DNA of 49,904 nucleotides, from positions 1 to 49,904 of IMG/VR virus record IMGVR_UViG_3300046674_000267. The stretch is one strand, 5' to 3'. Shown here piece by piece: positions 32,356-39,422 of the stretch. This stretch comes from a virus. The position numbers were made by a program, and so were the translations under genes. The notes beneath the pieces are model-generated. The model made no database searches and was not told the DNA's origin. It saw only the letters and a list, made by a program, of their open reading frames with translations. Position 1 is the stretch's first letter. Each line of letters begins with the position of its first letter.

Positions 32356-32755
32356 TTTCATATCCCTTGTTTGCCGGCAGGCGCACGCCGTTCTGCGCGC
32401 ACCATGCGATCGTGTATTCGAGAAGGCTCGCCATGCGCGCGACGCTCATGTGTGCGCTGCTCTCTCTGATGTTCACAAATTCACCTTCAAGCCCTGGCAC
32501 GACGTCGGCGCCGCGCCCGGTTGCCATCGAGTGACCGCTGATGAACAGCGTTTTCCATTGCAGCGGCGCGATCACCCGGCCGTGAAACTTCGATTGCTTG
32601 GCGACGTTCGTGAACGTGCCGTGTAGCATCGCGTTTTGGGCGAGTGAGCGGGTCGGCGGCTTGATCGTCAACACCCAACCATCGGGAGCGTCGACGAAGG
32701 CTTGCGCGGCCCGCTGGCGCGTCGCATCGTTGAGAATTACGGCGACCTCATGCAT
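32348..32755 (-). CDS. NinB-like recombination protein (copy 1)
   Basis: The 135-residue product has the NinB (lambda Orf) pattern: KPPTRSLAQNAMLHGTFTNV, KFHGRVIAPLQWKTLFISGH, GADVVPGLEGEFVNIRESSA. Orf-type proteins load recombinase onto SSB-coated DNA. It is clearly related to, but far diverged from, the copy at 48866-49282. Confidence 0.88.
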   Translation of the reverse strand: MHEVAVILNDATRQRAAQAFVDAPDGWVLTIKPPTRSLAQNAMLHGTFTNVAKQSKFHGRVIAPLQWKTLFISGHSMATGRGADVVPGLEGEFVNIRESSAHMSVARMASLLEYTIAWCAQNGVRLPANKGYENE

Positions 32756-33146
32756 AGACGCGATGCTCGCCGAGTGACAGGTATGCGATCGTCTCTTCGC
32801 GCGCTTCCTCGAACCCTCGGCAAATCGCGACGTAATAGCCCGCGGCCTTCAGTTCGCGAACCATATCCTTTTGCGCTTCGCTCAGTGCGCCGCCCTTCTG
32901 GCGCTTCAGTTCGATGTACATGCCGCAATAGATGCCGGCCGGCTTCGCGATGATGATGTCGGGAATGCCCGACGTGACACCCTCTTTCTTCAGTCGCACC
33001 GCCGTGCGCAGTGAGCGCTTGCCGCCGTTCGGCACATGAAAGGCGATCAGTTTCGGGAGCGCCGCGCGAACCCATTGAAAGAACATCATTTGCTCGGTCG
33101 ACTCACTCGGAACGTGCTCGACACCGCGTTTCGCCTCTTTGCTCAA
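32748..33146 (-). CDS. VRR-NUC domain nuclease
   Basis: The 132-residue product shows the minimal VRR-NUC fold: HVPNGGKRSLRTAVRLKKEG, GIPDIII (catalytic Asp), MYIELKR (Glu-x-Lys). Such stand-alone nucleases act as structure-specific resolvases in phages. It takes the place that RusA has in the second module. Confidence 0.87.
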   Translation of the reverse strand: MSKEAKRGVEHVPSESTEQMMFFQWVRAALPKLIAFHVPNGGKRSLRTAVRLKKEGVTSGIPDIIIAKPAGIYCGMYIELKRQKGGALSEAQKDMVRELKAAGYYVAICRGFEEAREETIAYLSLGEHRVYA

Positions 33147-33328
33147 ATCTTCTTCTCGCTTCGGATGAATTCGTTCAACTCGCGACGGGCGATTGCTGCC
33201 GCCGCGTCGCCCCGCTCTTGCCTGATCCGCTCAACGAGCGCCTTCGCCTTCGCGAAATAGCCCTGGCGCCCGTCTTTTGCTGCGTCGCGGAACCTTTGCC
33301 AGCATTCCGCGCGGTGCTGCTCACTCAA
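33143..33328 (-). CDS. Small conserved protein of recombination module (copy 1)
   Basis: The 61-residue helical product (FRDAAKDGRQGYFAKAKALV) is a paralogue of the one at 49653-49829 and, like it, lies directly before the resolvase gene, overlapping by 4 bp. Function unknown; conserved pairing suggests a resolvase partner. Confidence 0.72.
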   Translation of the reverse strand: MSEQHRAECWQRFRDAAKDGRQGYFAKAKALVERIRQERGDAAAAIARRELNEFIRSEKKI

Positions 33329-34152
33329 AACGGCAACTCGTCTGCGAATTCGAGCGCGAAGGCCGGCGCCGGCTCGACGATCGGGCGGAATGTCATCTTG
33401 CGGAACGCGTTGCGCGCTGCGTCGACGTCATCGCGGCAGTAATCCGCGACCGCTTGAATCTGCCCTTGCTGGATCAGCGGCCAAACGTCGGCGCCGCAAA
33501 GCCCCTGGGTCTTGCCCTGAATGCCGAGCGCTTTGCACAGGTTGTCGAGCGAGATGTTGTTGCGTGAATCCCAACGAACCATCGTGTCGAAAATGTGTTC
33601 GGACCAAGGCGCCGCGCCGAACGGGATGAACGCGGGCGGCTTGATGCCGAGAATCACGGCGCGCTTGTACAGGAAAGGCAGGTCGAACCCGGCGACGTTG
33701 TGACCGATGAACACCGGCGTGCGCATGAGTGCCGGCGCGTACAGGTCGGCGATCGCACGAAAGAACTCGGTGAGCAGGTCGCGCTCTGCGTCGGCGTACC
33801 GGTTCGACATATCGCGCTTCAATGCGATCGACGGGTGATCATCGATCGCGAAGCCGATCACGGCGATTTGACCTTGCGCGCCGTCGAATGACGTTTTCGC
33901 GAGTTTGTCTTGCGCGGTTTCTTCGAGCTTCTCGTCGCGGAAGCGCTCGACCCACATTTCGAGCGCGCGCGCCTTCGACGTGAATTTGATCTGATCGGCG
34001 TCCGTCATGCCGATTTCAGCGCATGCGCGCTCTTTGGTCATATCGGACGGCGCTTTGAAGTTCGCGCGCAGGTCGGCGCGGATTTCTTCGATCAACGCCG
34101 GGTCGGCGCTTGGAATCGTTTCGATGTCGACAACAATCTCTAATTGGCTCAC
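33325..34152 (-). CDS. 3'-5' exonuclease, DEDD family (PolB exonuclease-like)
   Basis: GTG 34152 follows GGAGAGAG. The 275-residue product has VVDIETIP (Asp-x-Glu), FIGHNVAGFDLPFL (Asp) and YCRDDVDAA (Tyr-x3-Asp), i.e. a DEDDy active site like the predicted PolB-related exonucleases. It has no polymerase domain. It may process ends in recombination or degrade host DNA. Confidence 0.87.
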   Translation of the reverse strand: MSQLEIVVDIETIPSADPALIEEIRADLRANFKAPSDMTKERACAEIGMTDADQIKFTSKARALEMWVERFRDEKLEETAQDKLAKTSFDGAQGQIAVIGFAIDDHPSIALKRDMSNRYADAERDLLTEFFRAIADLYAPALMRTPVFIGHNVAGFDLPFLYKRAVILGIKPPAFIPFGAAPWSEHIFDTMVRWDSRNNISLDNLCKALGIQGKTQGLCGADVWPLIQQGQIQAVADYCRDDVDAARNAFRKMTFRPIVEPAPAFALEFADELPF

Positions 34153-34227
34153 TTTGCTCTCTCCGAGGTAGTTGTTTTAGCCAAAAAGAGAACGCCGCTA
34201 AAGGCGCTCTCTGCTCACCACGTAGTT

Positions 34228-34256
34228 AGAATACCCTCGCGGTGCGAAACCGTCAA
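34228..34256 (-). promoter_or_regulatory. Leftward sigma70-type promoter
   Basis: Minus strand: TTGACG, 17 bp, TATTCT, within the gap before the exonuclease gene. It divides the early operon into two transcription units. Confidence 0.68.
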
Positions 34257-34474
34257 GCGTTTCGTCTCGCACTTTTCAAGATCAGGTCGGCGCCGATCTG
34301 AACGCAACGCTCGTCGGTGACGGTTTCGAGAACCGCCATCGAGAGGCGTTGCACTTTGAGCGCAAGCCCGACGCTGTCTTTGCTGACGCCGCCTGTGAGC
34401 GATTGGTCTAGCTGGTGGATTGCCGCGCGCATCTCGATCAATGCCTCGGCGCTGTTTTTGGTCTGTTCGGTCAT
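34253..34474 (-). CDS. Small helical hypothetical protein (73 aa)
   Basis: The product (AEALIEMRAAIHQLDQSLTG, then LKVQRLSMAVLETVTDERCV) is mostly helical. It is the last gene of the operon segment that includes dUTPase and SSB. No family recognised. Confidence 0.68.
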   Translation of the reverse strand: MTEQTKNSAEALIEMRAAIHQLDQSLTGGVSKDSVGLALKVQRLSMAVLETVTDERCVQIGADLILKSARRNA

Positions 34475-34762
34475 TTATTTCTCGTGTGCGTAGTAGGTGA
34501 TGCTGTGTTCGAAGGTAATGTCGAAGCGCTGCCAGTCGCCGCCGTTCTGCCTGACCGACACCGTGCGCTCGCGCGGGCCGTCGCCGCCGTCGTCGCTCTG
34601 CTCGGCGTATTTCGCGGCGGCTGATTCGGCGTCGAACTCGTGAACGATTGTGAAGTCGCTTTCATCATCGTCGGCGTCGCGCACTTCCCATTTCGGCGGG
34701 CACTGGTGCAAGTGAAGCGCAAGCGCGTAAGCTCCGCACTCGCTGCAATATCCGCCGCTCAT
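34475..34762 (-). CDS. Hypothetical protein with N-terminal Cys motif (95 aa)
   Basis: ATG 34762 overlaps the previous stop (ATGA). The product starts MSGGYCSECGAYALALHLHQC, a likely zinc site, followed by an acidic domain with FDAESAAAKYAEQ. Unknown function. Confidence 0.66.
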   Translation of the reverse strand: MSGGYCSECGAYALALHLHQCPPKWEVRDADDDESDFTIVHEFDAESAAAKYAEQSDDGGDGPRERTVSVRQNGGDWQRFDITFEHSITYYAHEK

Positions 34763-35079
34763 GACGCGCCCCAAATCGCTTTGTTGAGCGCTGCGTGTGC
34801 CGCCAATGCGCGCTCGTCAGTGCGCGAAACGGCGATCGATCCGCCGTATTCGCTGATCAGGGCTTGAAGTGCGGCGAGCAGGTCGGGCGCGGCAGCGATC
34901 AGGCGGGCGTTTGCGCGCGTTTCTTCTGCGTCGCGCTCGTGCACGCCCTCATAAATCGGCGTCAGCACATTCGCAACCTTGTAGCGCCCGCCGAGCCGCG
35001 TGCCGCGAATTCGCACGTATGGCTTATGGCATTCTTCCGGCAACGTCGTCCACGGCCCCGGCGTATGTTTCGCGCTCAT
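34759..35079 (-). CDS. Conserved phage protein, HTPGPW family
   Basis: The 106-residue product has the widespread phage signature HTPGPW at the N-terminus and ETRANARLIAAAPDLLAALQ in the centre. The family is common in early regions but has no known function. Overlaps dUTPase by 4 bp. Confidence 0.8.
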   Translation of the reverse strand: MSAKHTPGPWTTLPEECHKPYVRIRGTRLGGRYKVANVLTPIYEGVHERDAEETRANARLIAAAPDLLAALQALISEYGGSIAVSRTDERALAAHAALNKAIWGAS

Positions 35080-35510
35080 TGTCCGGTGCTCCCAAAGCCG
35101 CCCGCGCCGCGCGCGGTGTCGCTGAGTTCGTCGACTTCCTCGATCTGAACGACCGGCAGCGCGACGATCATTGCTTGCGCGATGCGCTCGCCGTGCCCGA
35201 CGTCAAGATTCCCGTATGTGTCGGCCGTCAGCTTCACCATTACTTCGCCGCGGTAATCGCTGTCGATCACGCCGACGCAATTTGAGAGTCGGACATCGTG
35301 CTTGAATCCGTGTCCGCTGCGGCTGTAGACCAACATCACATGACCGGGCGGGATTTCGAACGACAATCCGGTGCTGAACACTGCGGACACGTTCGCAACG
35401 TCGCACACATATCCCGGCTCAATCGCATGCAGGTCGAAGCACGCCGCGCCATCGGTCGCGAACTTCGGGATAATTGCGCGCCCGTCGAGGCGCTTGATTT
35501 TGAGTTTCAT
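35076..35510 (-). CDS. dut: dUTP diphosphatase
   Basis: All five trimeric dUTPase motifs are present in 144 residues: DGAACFDLHA, YSRSGHGFKH, GVIDSDYRGEVMV, GERIAQAMI and the C-terminal RGAGGFGSTG. It hydrolyses dUTP to dUMP, keeping uracil out of phage DNA and feeding thymidylate synthesis. Confidence 0.95.
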   Translation of the reverse strand: MKLKIKRLDGRAIIPKFATDGAACFDLHAIEPGYVCDVANVSAVFSTGLSFEIPPGHVMLVYSRSGHGFKHDVRLSNCVGVIDSDYRGEVMVKLTADTYGNLDVGHGERIAQAMIVALPVVQIEEVDELSDTARGAGGFGSTGQ

Positions 35511-35567
35511 GCGGTCTCCTACTACCCTGGCGCGCGGGGCGCCAAGGCATCGATTGAAAGGTATTTG

Positions 35568-36041
35568 TTAGAAAGGAATATCGTCGTCCATCTCGTCGAA
35601 CCCGCCGCCGCTCGGCGGTTGCTGGCGGGCCGGTGCGGCGCGCTGGTTGGTGCGCTGCTGACGCGGGGCGCCGGTGCTCGGGTTGCTGCGCTGCTCGCCC
35701 TGGTTGTCTTGACGCGACCCGAGCATTTGCAACTGATCGACGCGCAGTTCGACGACGTATTTCGTCGTGCCGTCTTTCGCCTCGTATGTGCGGGTTTGAA
35801 TTTTGCCTTCGACGAGAACCGGCGCGCCCTTCTTCAGGTATTCGGCGGCAACTTCAGCGAGGCGCTTGAACGCCACGCAGGAAAACCATTCGCTTCGTTC
35901 CTGCTGCTCTCCGTTCGCGTTTTTCCAGCGCTCTGACACTGCGACGCGAAAGTTCGTCACGGCGTCGCCATTGGTCAAGTACCGCGTTTCCGGGTCAGCG
36001 CCCAAATTTCCAACAATCAAAATCTTCTGATAGCTTGCCAT
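35568..36041 (-). CDS. ssb: Single-stranded DNA-binding protein
   Basis: The 157-residue product has an OB-fold domain (KILIVGNLGADPETRYLTNG, KTRTYEAKDGT-type region), a Gln/Arg/Gly-rich linker and the acidic tip DDDIPF that recruits partners. It works with the ERF and NinB proteins encoded nearby. Confidence 0.95.
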   Translation of the reverse strand: MASYQKILIVGNLGADPETRYLTNGDAVTNFRVAVSERWKNANGEQQERSEWFSCVAFKRLAEVAAEYLKKGAPVLVEGKIQTRTYEAKDGTTKYVVELRVDQLQMLGSRQDNQGEQRSNPSTGAPRQQRTNQRAAPARQQPPSGGGFDEMDDDIPF

Positions 36042-36095
36042 TTCATTTCCTTTCGCTGGTGGTTGAGGCGCGCGCGAGGCGCGCCGGGTGTCTGG

Positions 36096-36731
36096 TTATG
36101 CGTCTGCGGGTTCCGGCTGTTCGGCCGGCTTGGTGTGCTCGGCGATCACTTCATCTTTCGCGGTCTTGAACTGTTCGAACGCGTCGCTATCGTTCAGTTC
36201 GACCGCATGCGTGCGCGCTGCGTTGAATGCTGCTTTGAGCGCGTCGCCAGTCTTGGCGCCTTTGATCGCGGCAAGGTGACGTTTCACGTCGGCCGGTTTC
36301 ATCGCTTGCGGCTTCTGTTCCTGCTGCGCGCGCTGACCGACGCCCGATGCGGCGTTGCCGTCGTCGTCATCCTGATACAAGCCCGTAATCGCTGCGAGCG
36401 AGTAACGGCGCATGTAGGTGATCGCCGAGCCGACGCCTTGCGGGTCCGACTTCTGAAGCGGCGTTACAGCCGTATCCTCGATCCATTCGCCCGACTCGTG
36501 AATCAAGCGCGTCGTCAGGTGGAGCTTGCCATCGTCAGACGGCGACGGGGACTGGATGAAAATGATTCCGGCGTCGTTCAGCGGGCCTTTCACGGCGTCG
36601 ATCACGCCGGGCAAGTCGGCATACTTGCTCTTGAAGTGCGGATTTGAGGCGTCCTTCGTCGCGAAGCGGATCGCGCGCTGTGCTGCCAGAAGGGCCGGGG
36701 CGATTTTGCTGATGCTTTCACTGGTTTTCAT
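36096..36731 (-). CDS. ERF-family single-strand annealing recombinase
   Basis: The 211-residue product has the ERF core: LLAAQRAIRFATKDASNPHF, SKYADLPGVIDAVKGPLND, GVGSAITYMRRYSLAAITGL. The C-terminus is a Gln/Lys-rich helical region ending TKPAEQPEPADA. It anneals homologous strands; it probably circularises or repairs the genome after entry. Confidence 0.9.
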   Translation of the reverse strand: MKTSESISKIAPALLAAQRAIRFATKDASNPHFKSKYADLPGVIDAVKGPLNDAGIIFIQSPSPSDDGKLHLTTRLIHESGEWIEDTAVTPLQKSDPQGVGSAITYMRRYSLAAITGLYQDDDDGNAASGVGQRAQQEQKPQAMKPADVKRHLAAIKGAKTGDALKAAFNAARTHAVELNDSDAFEQFKTAKDEVIAEHTKPAEQPEPADA

Positions 36732-36813
36732 TTTCGCTCTCTCCGTTGAGTTCGAGATATTGCTGTTCCTGTTCTTCGAGGTATTGCTGCACTTCGCGGT
36801 CGTCGTCGTTCAT
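36718..36813 (-). CDS. Acidic micropeptide (31 aa)
   Basis: ATG 36813; sequence MNDDDREVQQYLEEQEQQYL then LNGESENENQ. It overlaps the ERF start by 14 bp, and its ATG overlaps the preceding stop. Its GGAGAGAG codes for GES and is the ERF ribosome site. Confidence 0.5.
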   Translation of the reverse strand: MNDDDREVQQYLEEQEQQYLELNGESENENQ

Positions 36814-36893
36814 GCGATCCACCTTGCGGCCATGTATCCGAGAAACACGCCGTATCCGATCGCGACCGACCAATCAAAGGCGCGCGCGCTCAT
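36810..36893 (-). CDS. Membrane micropeptide (27 aa)
   Basis: ATG 36893; one hydrophobic helix (DWSVAIGYGVFLGYMAARWI). It is coupled by ATGA overlaps to both neighbours, which is the main support. Confidence 0.5.
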   Translation of the reverse strand: MSARAFDWSVAIGYGVFLGYMAARWIA

Positions 36894-37120
36894 GCCGACA
36901 CCTGGGCGAAGAAAGCCGCCATGCGGGCGAGGATTTCGATTTGCTTTTCGATTTCTGCGGCGCGCTCTTGCTGCTGGCGCAGATAAACGAGGTTCGAGCG
37001 CGAAGGGTTGCCCTTGTCTTGCTCGATCAGGAGATTCGCGACTGCGACGCCGCTCTCGGCGCTGAAGCGCGCGGCTTCAATGAGTGCTTTGAATTGCGGG
37101 AGGGATTTGGCTTGGATCAT
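36890..37120 (-). CDS. Small helical hypothetical protein (76 aa)
   Basis: ATG 37120 follows AAGGAA; an earlier in-frame start lies outside the ribosome site. The product has LPQFKALIEAARFSAESGVA and QQQERAAEIEKQIEILARMA (coiled coil). It is the first gene after the promoter at 37173-37200. Confidence 0.65.
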   Translation of the reverse strand: MIQAKSLPQFKALIEAARFSAESGVAVANLLIEQDKGNPSRSNLVYLRQQQERAAEIEKQIEILARMAAFFAQVSA

Positions 37121-37172
37121 GATCGTGTTTCCTTTCGCTGGTTGGTCGTTGTGTTTCGCTGCTATGGGATGA

Positions 37173-37200
37173 ATCATACCATGCCGAGATTTGACGTCAA
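37173..37200 (-). promoter_or_regulatory. Leftward sigma70-type promoter
   Basis: Minus strand: TTGACG, 16 bp, TATGAT. The -35 lies in the perfect palindrome TTGACGTCAA, a possible operator. It drives the ERF-SSB-dUTPase unit. Confidence 0.78.
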
Positions 37201-37226
37201 GCGTTTTATCTCGACAGGGTAGTAAA

Positions 37227-37832
37227 TTAGCTCGGCAAAAACCCTAACTCGGTGAAACGCTCTTTCAGCGCTGCGTATGCTCCCGCTTCGAGCGCGTGAA
37301 CGGCGCGCTGAACCTTGTGCGCGAGGCGCCAAACGCTCGGTTGCGATACGCCGTGATCCTTCGCTATCTGCACCGTCGAAGGCATGTACGCCTCGCCGTG
37401 AATGAACTCGCGATTGATCAAGGCTTCGAGCAGGTCTTTCTTCGCGTGCATGTGGCCGAAATTGAACTTGAGCAGCGCGAGCGCGTGCGCGTGCTTCTGA
37501 TCGCCGTCGTCGGCCTTCGCGGCAGTCCAGCGGCGCCCTTCGTACCGCCGAAGCGTGCCGGGGTCGCGGTGATAGCGCGCGACGATCGCGGCGCGCTCAA
37601 TGGCGCTCAACGTCGCGTCGATCGCCTGCATAGCCCAGGCGGCGTCGGTAATGCGATCAGTCCATTCGACTTTGCCGGTGACTGTGCTGCGCGCGACAGA
37701 TTCGCTGTAACCGGGAACCTTGACGGCCTCGATCAGAGCGAGCGTTTCGAAAATGCTTTCGAGCGCTCGGTGTACGCTTGTAAAGACGCCCATTCGTTGC
37801 ACCGCGCCCGCATCACTCGTTGTTTCGCGCAT
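37227..37832 (-). CDS. HTH protein of early region (201 aa)
   Basis: The C-terminal part carries an HTH (TVQIAKDHGVSQPSVWRLAH, about residues 152-171). The middle has ERAAIVARYHRDPGTLRRYE, reminiscent of small phage antitermination/regulator proteins. No definite family. It overlaps the next upstream gene by 100 bp, so its true start may be the inner ATG (MGVFTS). Confidence 0.65.
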   Translation of the reverse strand: MRETTSDAGAVQRMGVFTSVHRALESIFETLALIEAVKVPGYSESVARSTVTGKVEWTDRITDAAWAMQAIDATLSAIERAAIVARYHRDPGTLRRYEGRRWTAAKADDGDQKHAHALALLKFNFGHMHAKKDLLEALINREFIHGEAYMPSTVQIAKDHGVSQPSVWRLAHKVQRAVHALEAGAYAALKERFTELGFLPS

Positions 37833-37963
37833 ATCGTGTCACCCAGGAAATCAAATTTGCCAATCGACCAAACGCATTGCTTGCAGGTCGGGTTTTTCTC
37901 TTCGCGCTCGATCAAGATCACGAGCGGATCGCGCGCGTCGCCGCGCCTAGACCAATTCGCCAT
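37733..37963 (-). CDS. Putative zinc-binding protein (76 aa)
   Basis: ATG 37963 lies inside the end of the preceding gene. The product has NPTCKQCVWSIGKFDFLG, then C...C further on (CxxC, ICAKQ, ARCNEW), suggesting a four-Cys zinc site. Function unknown. Confidence 0.6.
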   Translation of the reverse strand: MANWSRRGDARDPLVILIEREEKNPTCKQCVWSIGKFDFLGDTICAKQRVMRARCNEWASLQAYTERSKAFSKRSL

Positions 37964-38444
37964 ATCGCCGCTCAAACCGATCGGTTAGTGCCGCGAATGC
38001 CTTCTTCTCAATTTCAGCTAGAATCGCCTCGGCTTTTTTCGTCGCTCGTGCGACCGAAGCGTGCGACGTTCCCATTCGAGCAGCGAGCGCTCTCATTACC
38101 TCCTGAGTCGGCAACCCTTCATCGCAAAGCCTCGCGACGACCGCATGAGACAGTGCGGGGCTTGGGTGAAACTTCGGGGCAACCTTCATGAAGTCGGCCA
38201 ATACTGCCGCGCGATCACCATCCTTGCGACCACGGAAAAACTTGGCGAACAGGTAGTTCTTTTGCAAATCTTCTAGTCCGTCGACCAATACGAAAACTTC
38301 ATGCGCCTCGATTGCCTTGTCGACCCTTTTCGAAACGCGCCAAACATGGCTTGTTTTGTAGTCGCCCCATTGATATTGCGAGCAGACGCCCGCCGCCGCA
38401 ATCGTTAGAACTTCAAACGCCTCTTCCAAAACTTTCCCGAGCAT
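37947..38444 (-). CDS. HTH-containing early-region protein (165 aa)
   Basis: Near the C-terminus, TQEVMRALAARMGTSHASVA reads as an HTH. The N-terminal half (YQWGDYKTSHVWRVSKRVDK) is of unknown fold. Together with the 37227 gene it may form a regulatory pair. Coupled to the next gene by a 1-base overlap. Confidence 0.62.
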   Translation of the reverse strand: MLGKVLEEAFEVLTIAAAGVCSQYQWGDYKTSHVWRVSKRVDKAIEAHEVFVLVDGLEDLQKNYLFAKFFRGRKDGDRAAVLADFMKVAPKFHPSPALSHAVVARLCDEGLPTQEVMRALAARMGTSHASVARATKKAEAILAEIEKKAFAALTDRFERRYGELV

Positions 38445-38740
38445 TACGCAAACTCCGTGCTGAAAAGGTCAGGCGCGCACGCGACGAGCTTGCATGTGCG
38501 CCGCGTGATCGGGTCTTTTATCCTGGCGCCCGGCTCGATCACAGCGCCCGTCGCGAGCAGTTCGTTCACGCGGCCCGTCACCGACTGGATCGGCAGGCGC
38601 AGCGCGCGCGAGATTGCGTTGCGCGTCACGCTCGCCGGGTAGATCGTCCGCAGGAAGCGCTCGACGGCGATGCGCTGGCGGTCGGCCTTGCCTTCGGCCC
38701 GGTGCTCGTCGAGTGCTTGCGTGCTGGTCGATGCGGTCAT
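38444..38740 (-). CDS. Winged-helix protein (98 aa)
   Basis: The product has TIYPASVTRNAISRALRLPI and VTGRVNELLATGAVIEPGAR, a clear winged-helix pattern with the wing before KDPITRRTCK. Probably a transcription regulator or replication accessory. Confidence 0.68.
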   Translation of the reverse strand: MTASTSTQALDEHRAEGKADRQRIAVERFLRTIYPASVTRNAISRALRLPIQSVTGRVNELLATGAVIEPGARIKDPITRRTCKLVACAPDLFSTEFA

Positions 38741-38747
38741 TTCGAGC

Positions 38748-39422
38748 CTATGCCGGTTGAATATCTACGGGTGATTTTAACGCCTTTACGCTCTCAAAGG
38801 TAGTATTTCCAGACAAATATTTCGTCGACTCGGTGAGCGCGATGCGCGGTGTGTTCGATCCGCCACTGAGCACGGCTTGCGCCTTCCGGGCGTCGCCAAT
38901 GAGCAGCGGCGGCGCAACGGGATAGCCCTGGCGCGCGTTGTAATCCTCGGGAGCGCCGATCAGCCGCGCCGGATAGGGCGGAACCTCGCCGCGCACCTTG
39001 TAGCCCTTGTACCGCGTCACGAACTCGTTTTGCGTGAACGGGTATTGATCGGAATCGACCCGGCAGAGCTTGATCCAGCCGCCCATATCCTCGACGACGC
39101 GGTGAATGAGCGGATCGTCGAACACGACCGAATACTGATCGCCGCGCGTGCGGATCGCGTAATCGACCGCCGACCATGCGATGTTGGCCGAATCCTTCGT
39201 CGACCCTTGCAGCATTTTCACGATGTCGGCGGGCTTCGGGCACCATTGCCCCGAATCCGGGTTCATCGCGTGCTGACCGACGGCGCGCTCGACCGCGGCA
39301 ATGTCGAACGGGTCCATCGCCATCGTCCAGACCTTCAACGCGAAGTCGGAAAAATCCTGACGATAGAACGCATGCACGTCCGCGAGGACGGCAGCAAGGC
39401 GAAGTTGGTCATTCTGTTTCAT
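38748..39422 (-). CDS. Replication helper protein (helicase-loader-like)
   Basis: The 224-residue product follows a DUF1376-type gene, as lambda P-like loaders follow O-like proteins. It contains LADVHAFYRQDFSDFALKVW, FDIAAVERAVGQHAMNPDSG and QWCPKPADIVKML, typical of the family. The stop-proximal DNA contains a regulatory-looking AATACTACCTTTGAG motif. Loader function is inferred. Confidence 0.66.
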   Translation of the reverse strand: MKQNDQLRLAAVLADVHAFYRQDFSDFALKVWTMAMDPFDIAAVERAVGQHAMNPDSGQWCPKPADIVKMLQGSTKDSANIAWSAVDYAIRTRGDQYSVVFDDPLIHRVVEDMGGWIKLCRVDSDQYPFTQNEFVTRYKGYKVRGEVPPYPARLIGAPEDYNARQGYPVAPPLLIGDARKAQAVLSGGSNTPRIALTESTKYLSGNTTFESVKALKSPVDIQPA

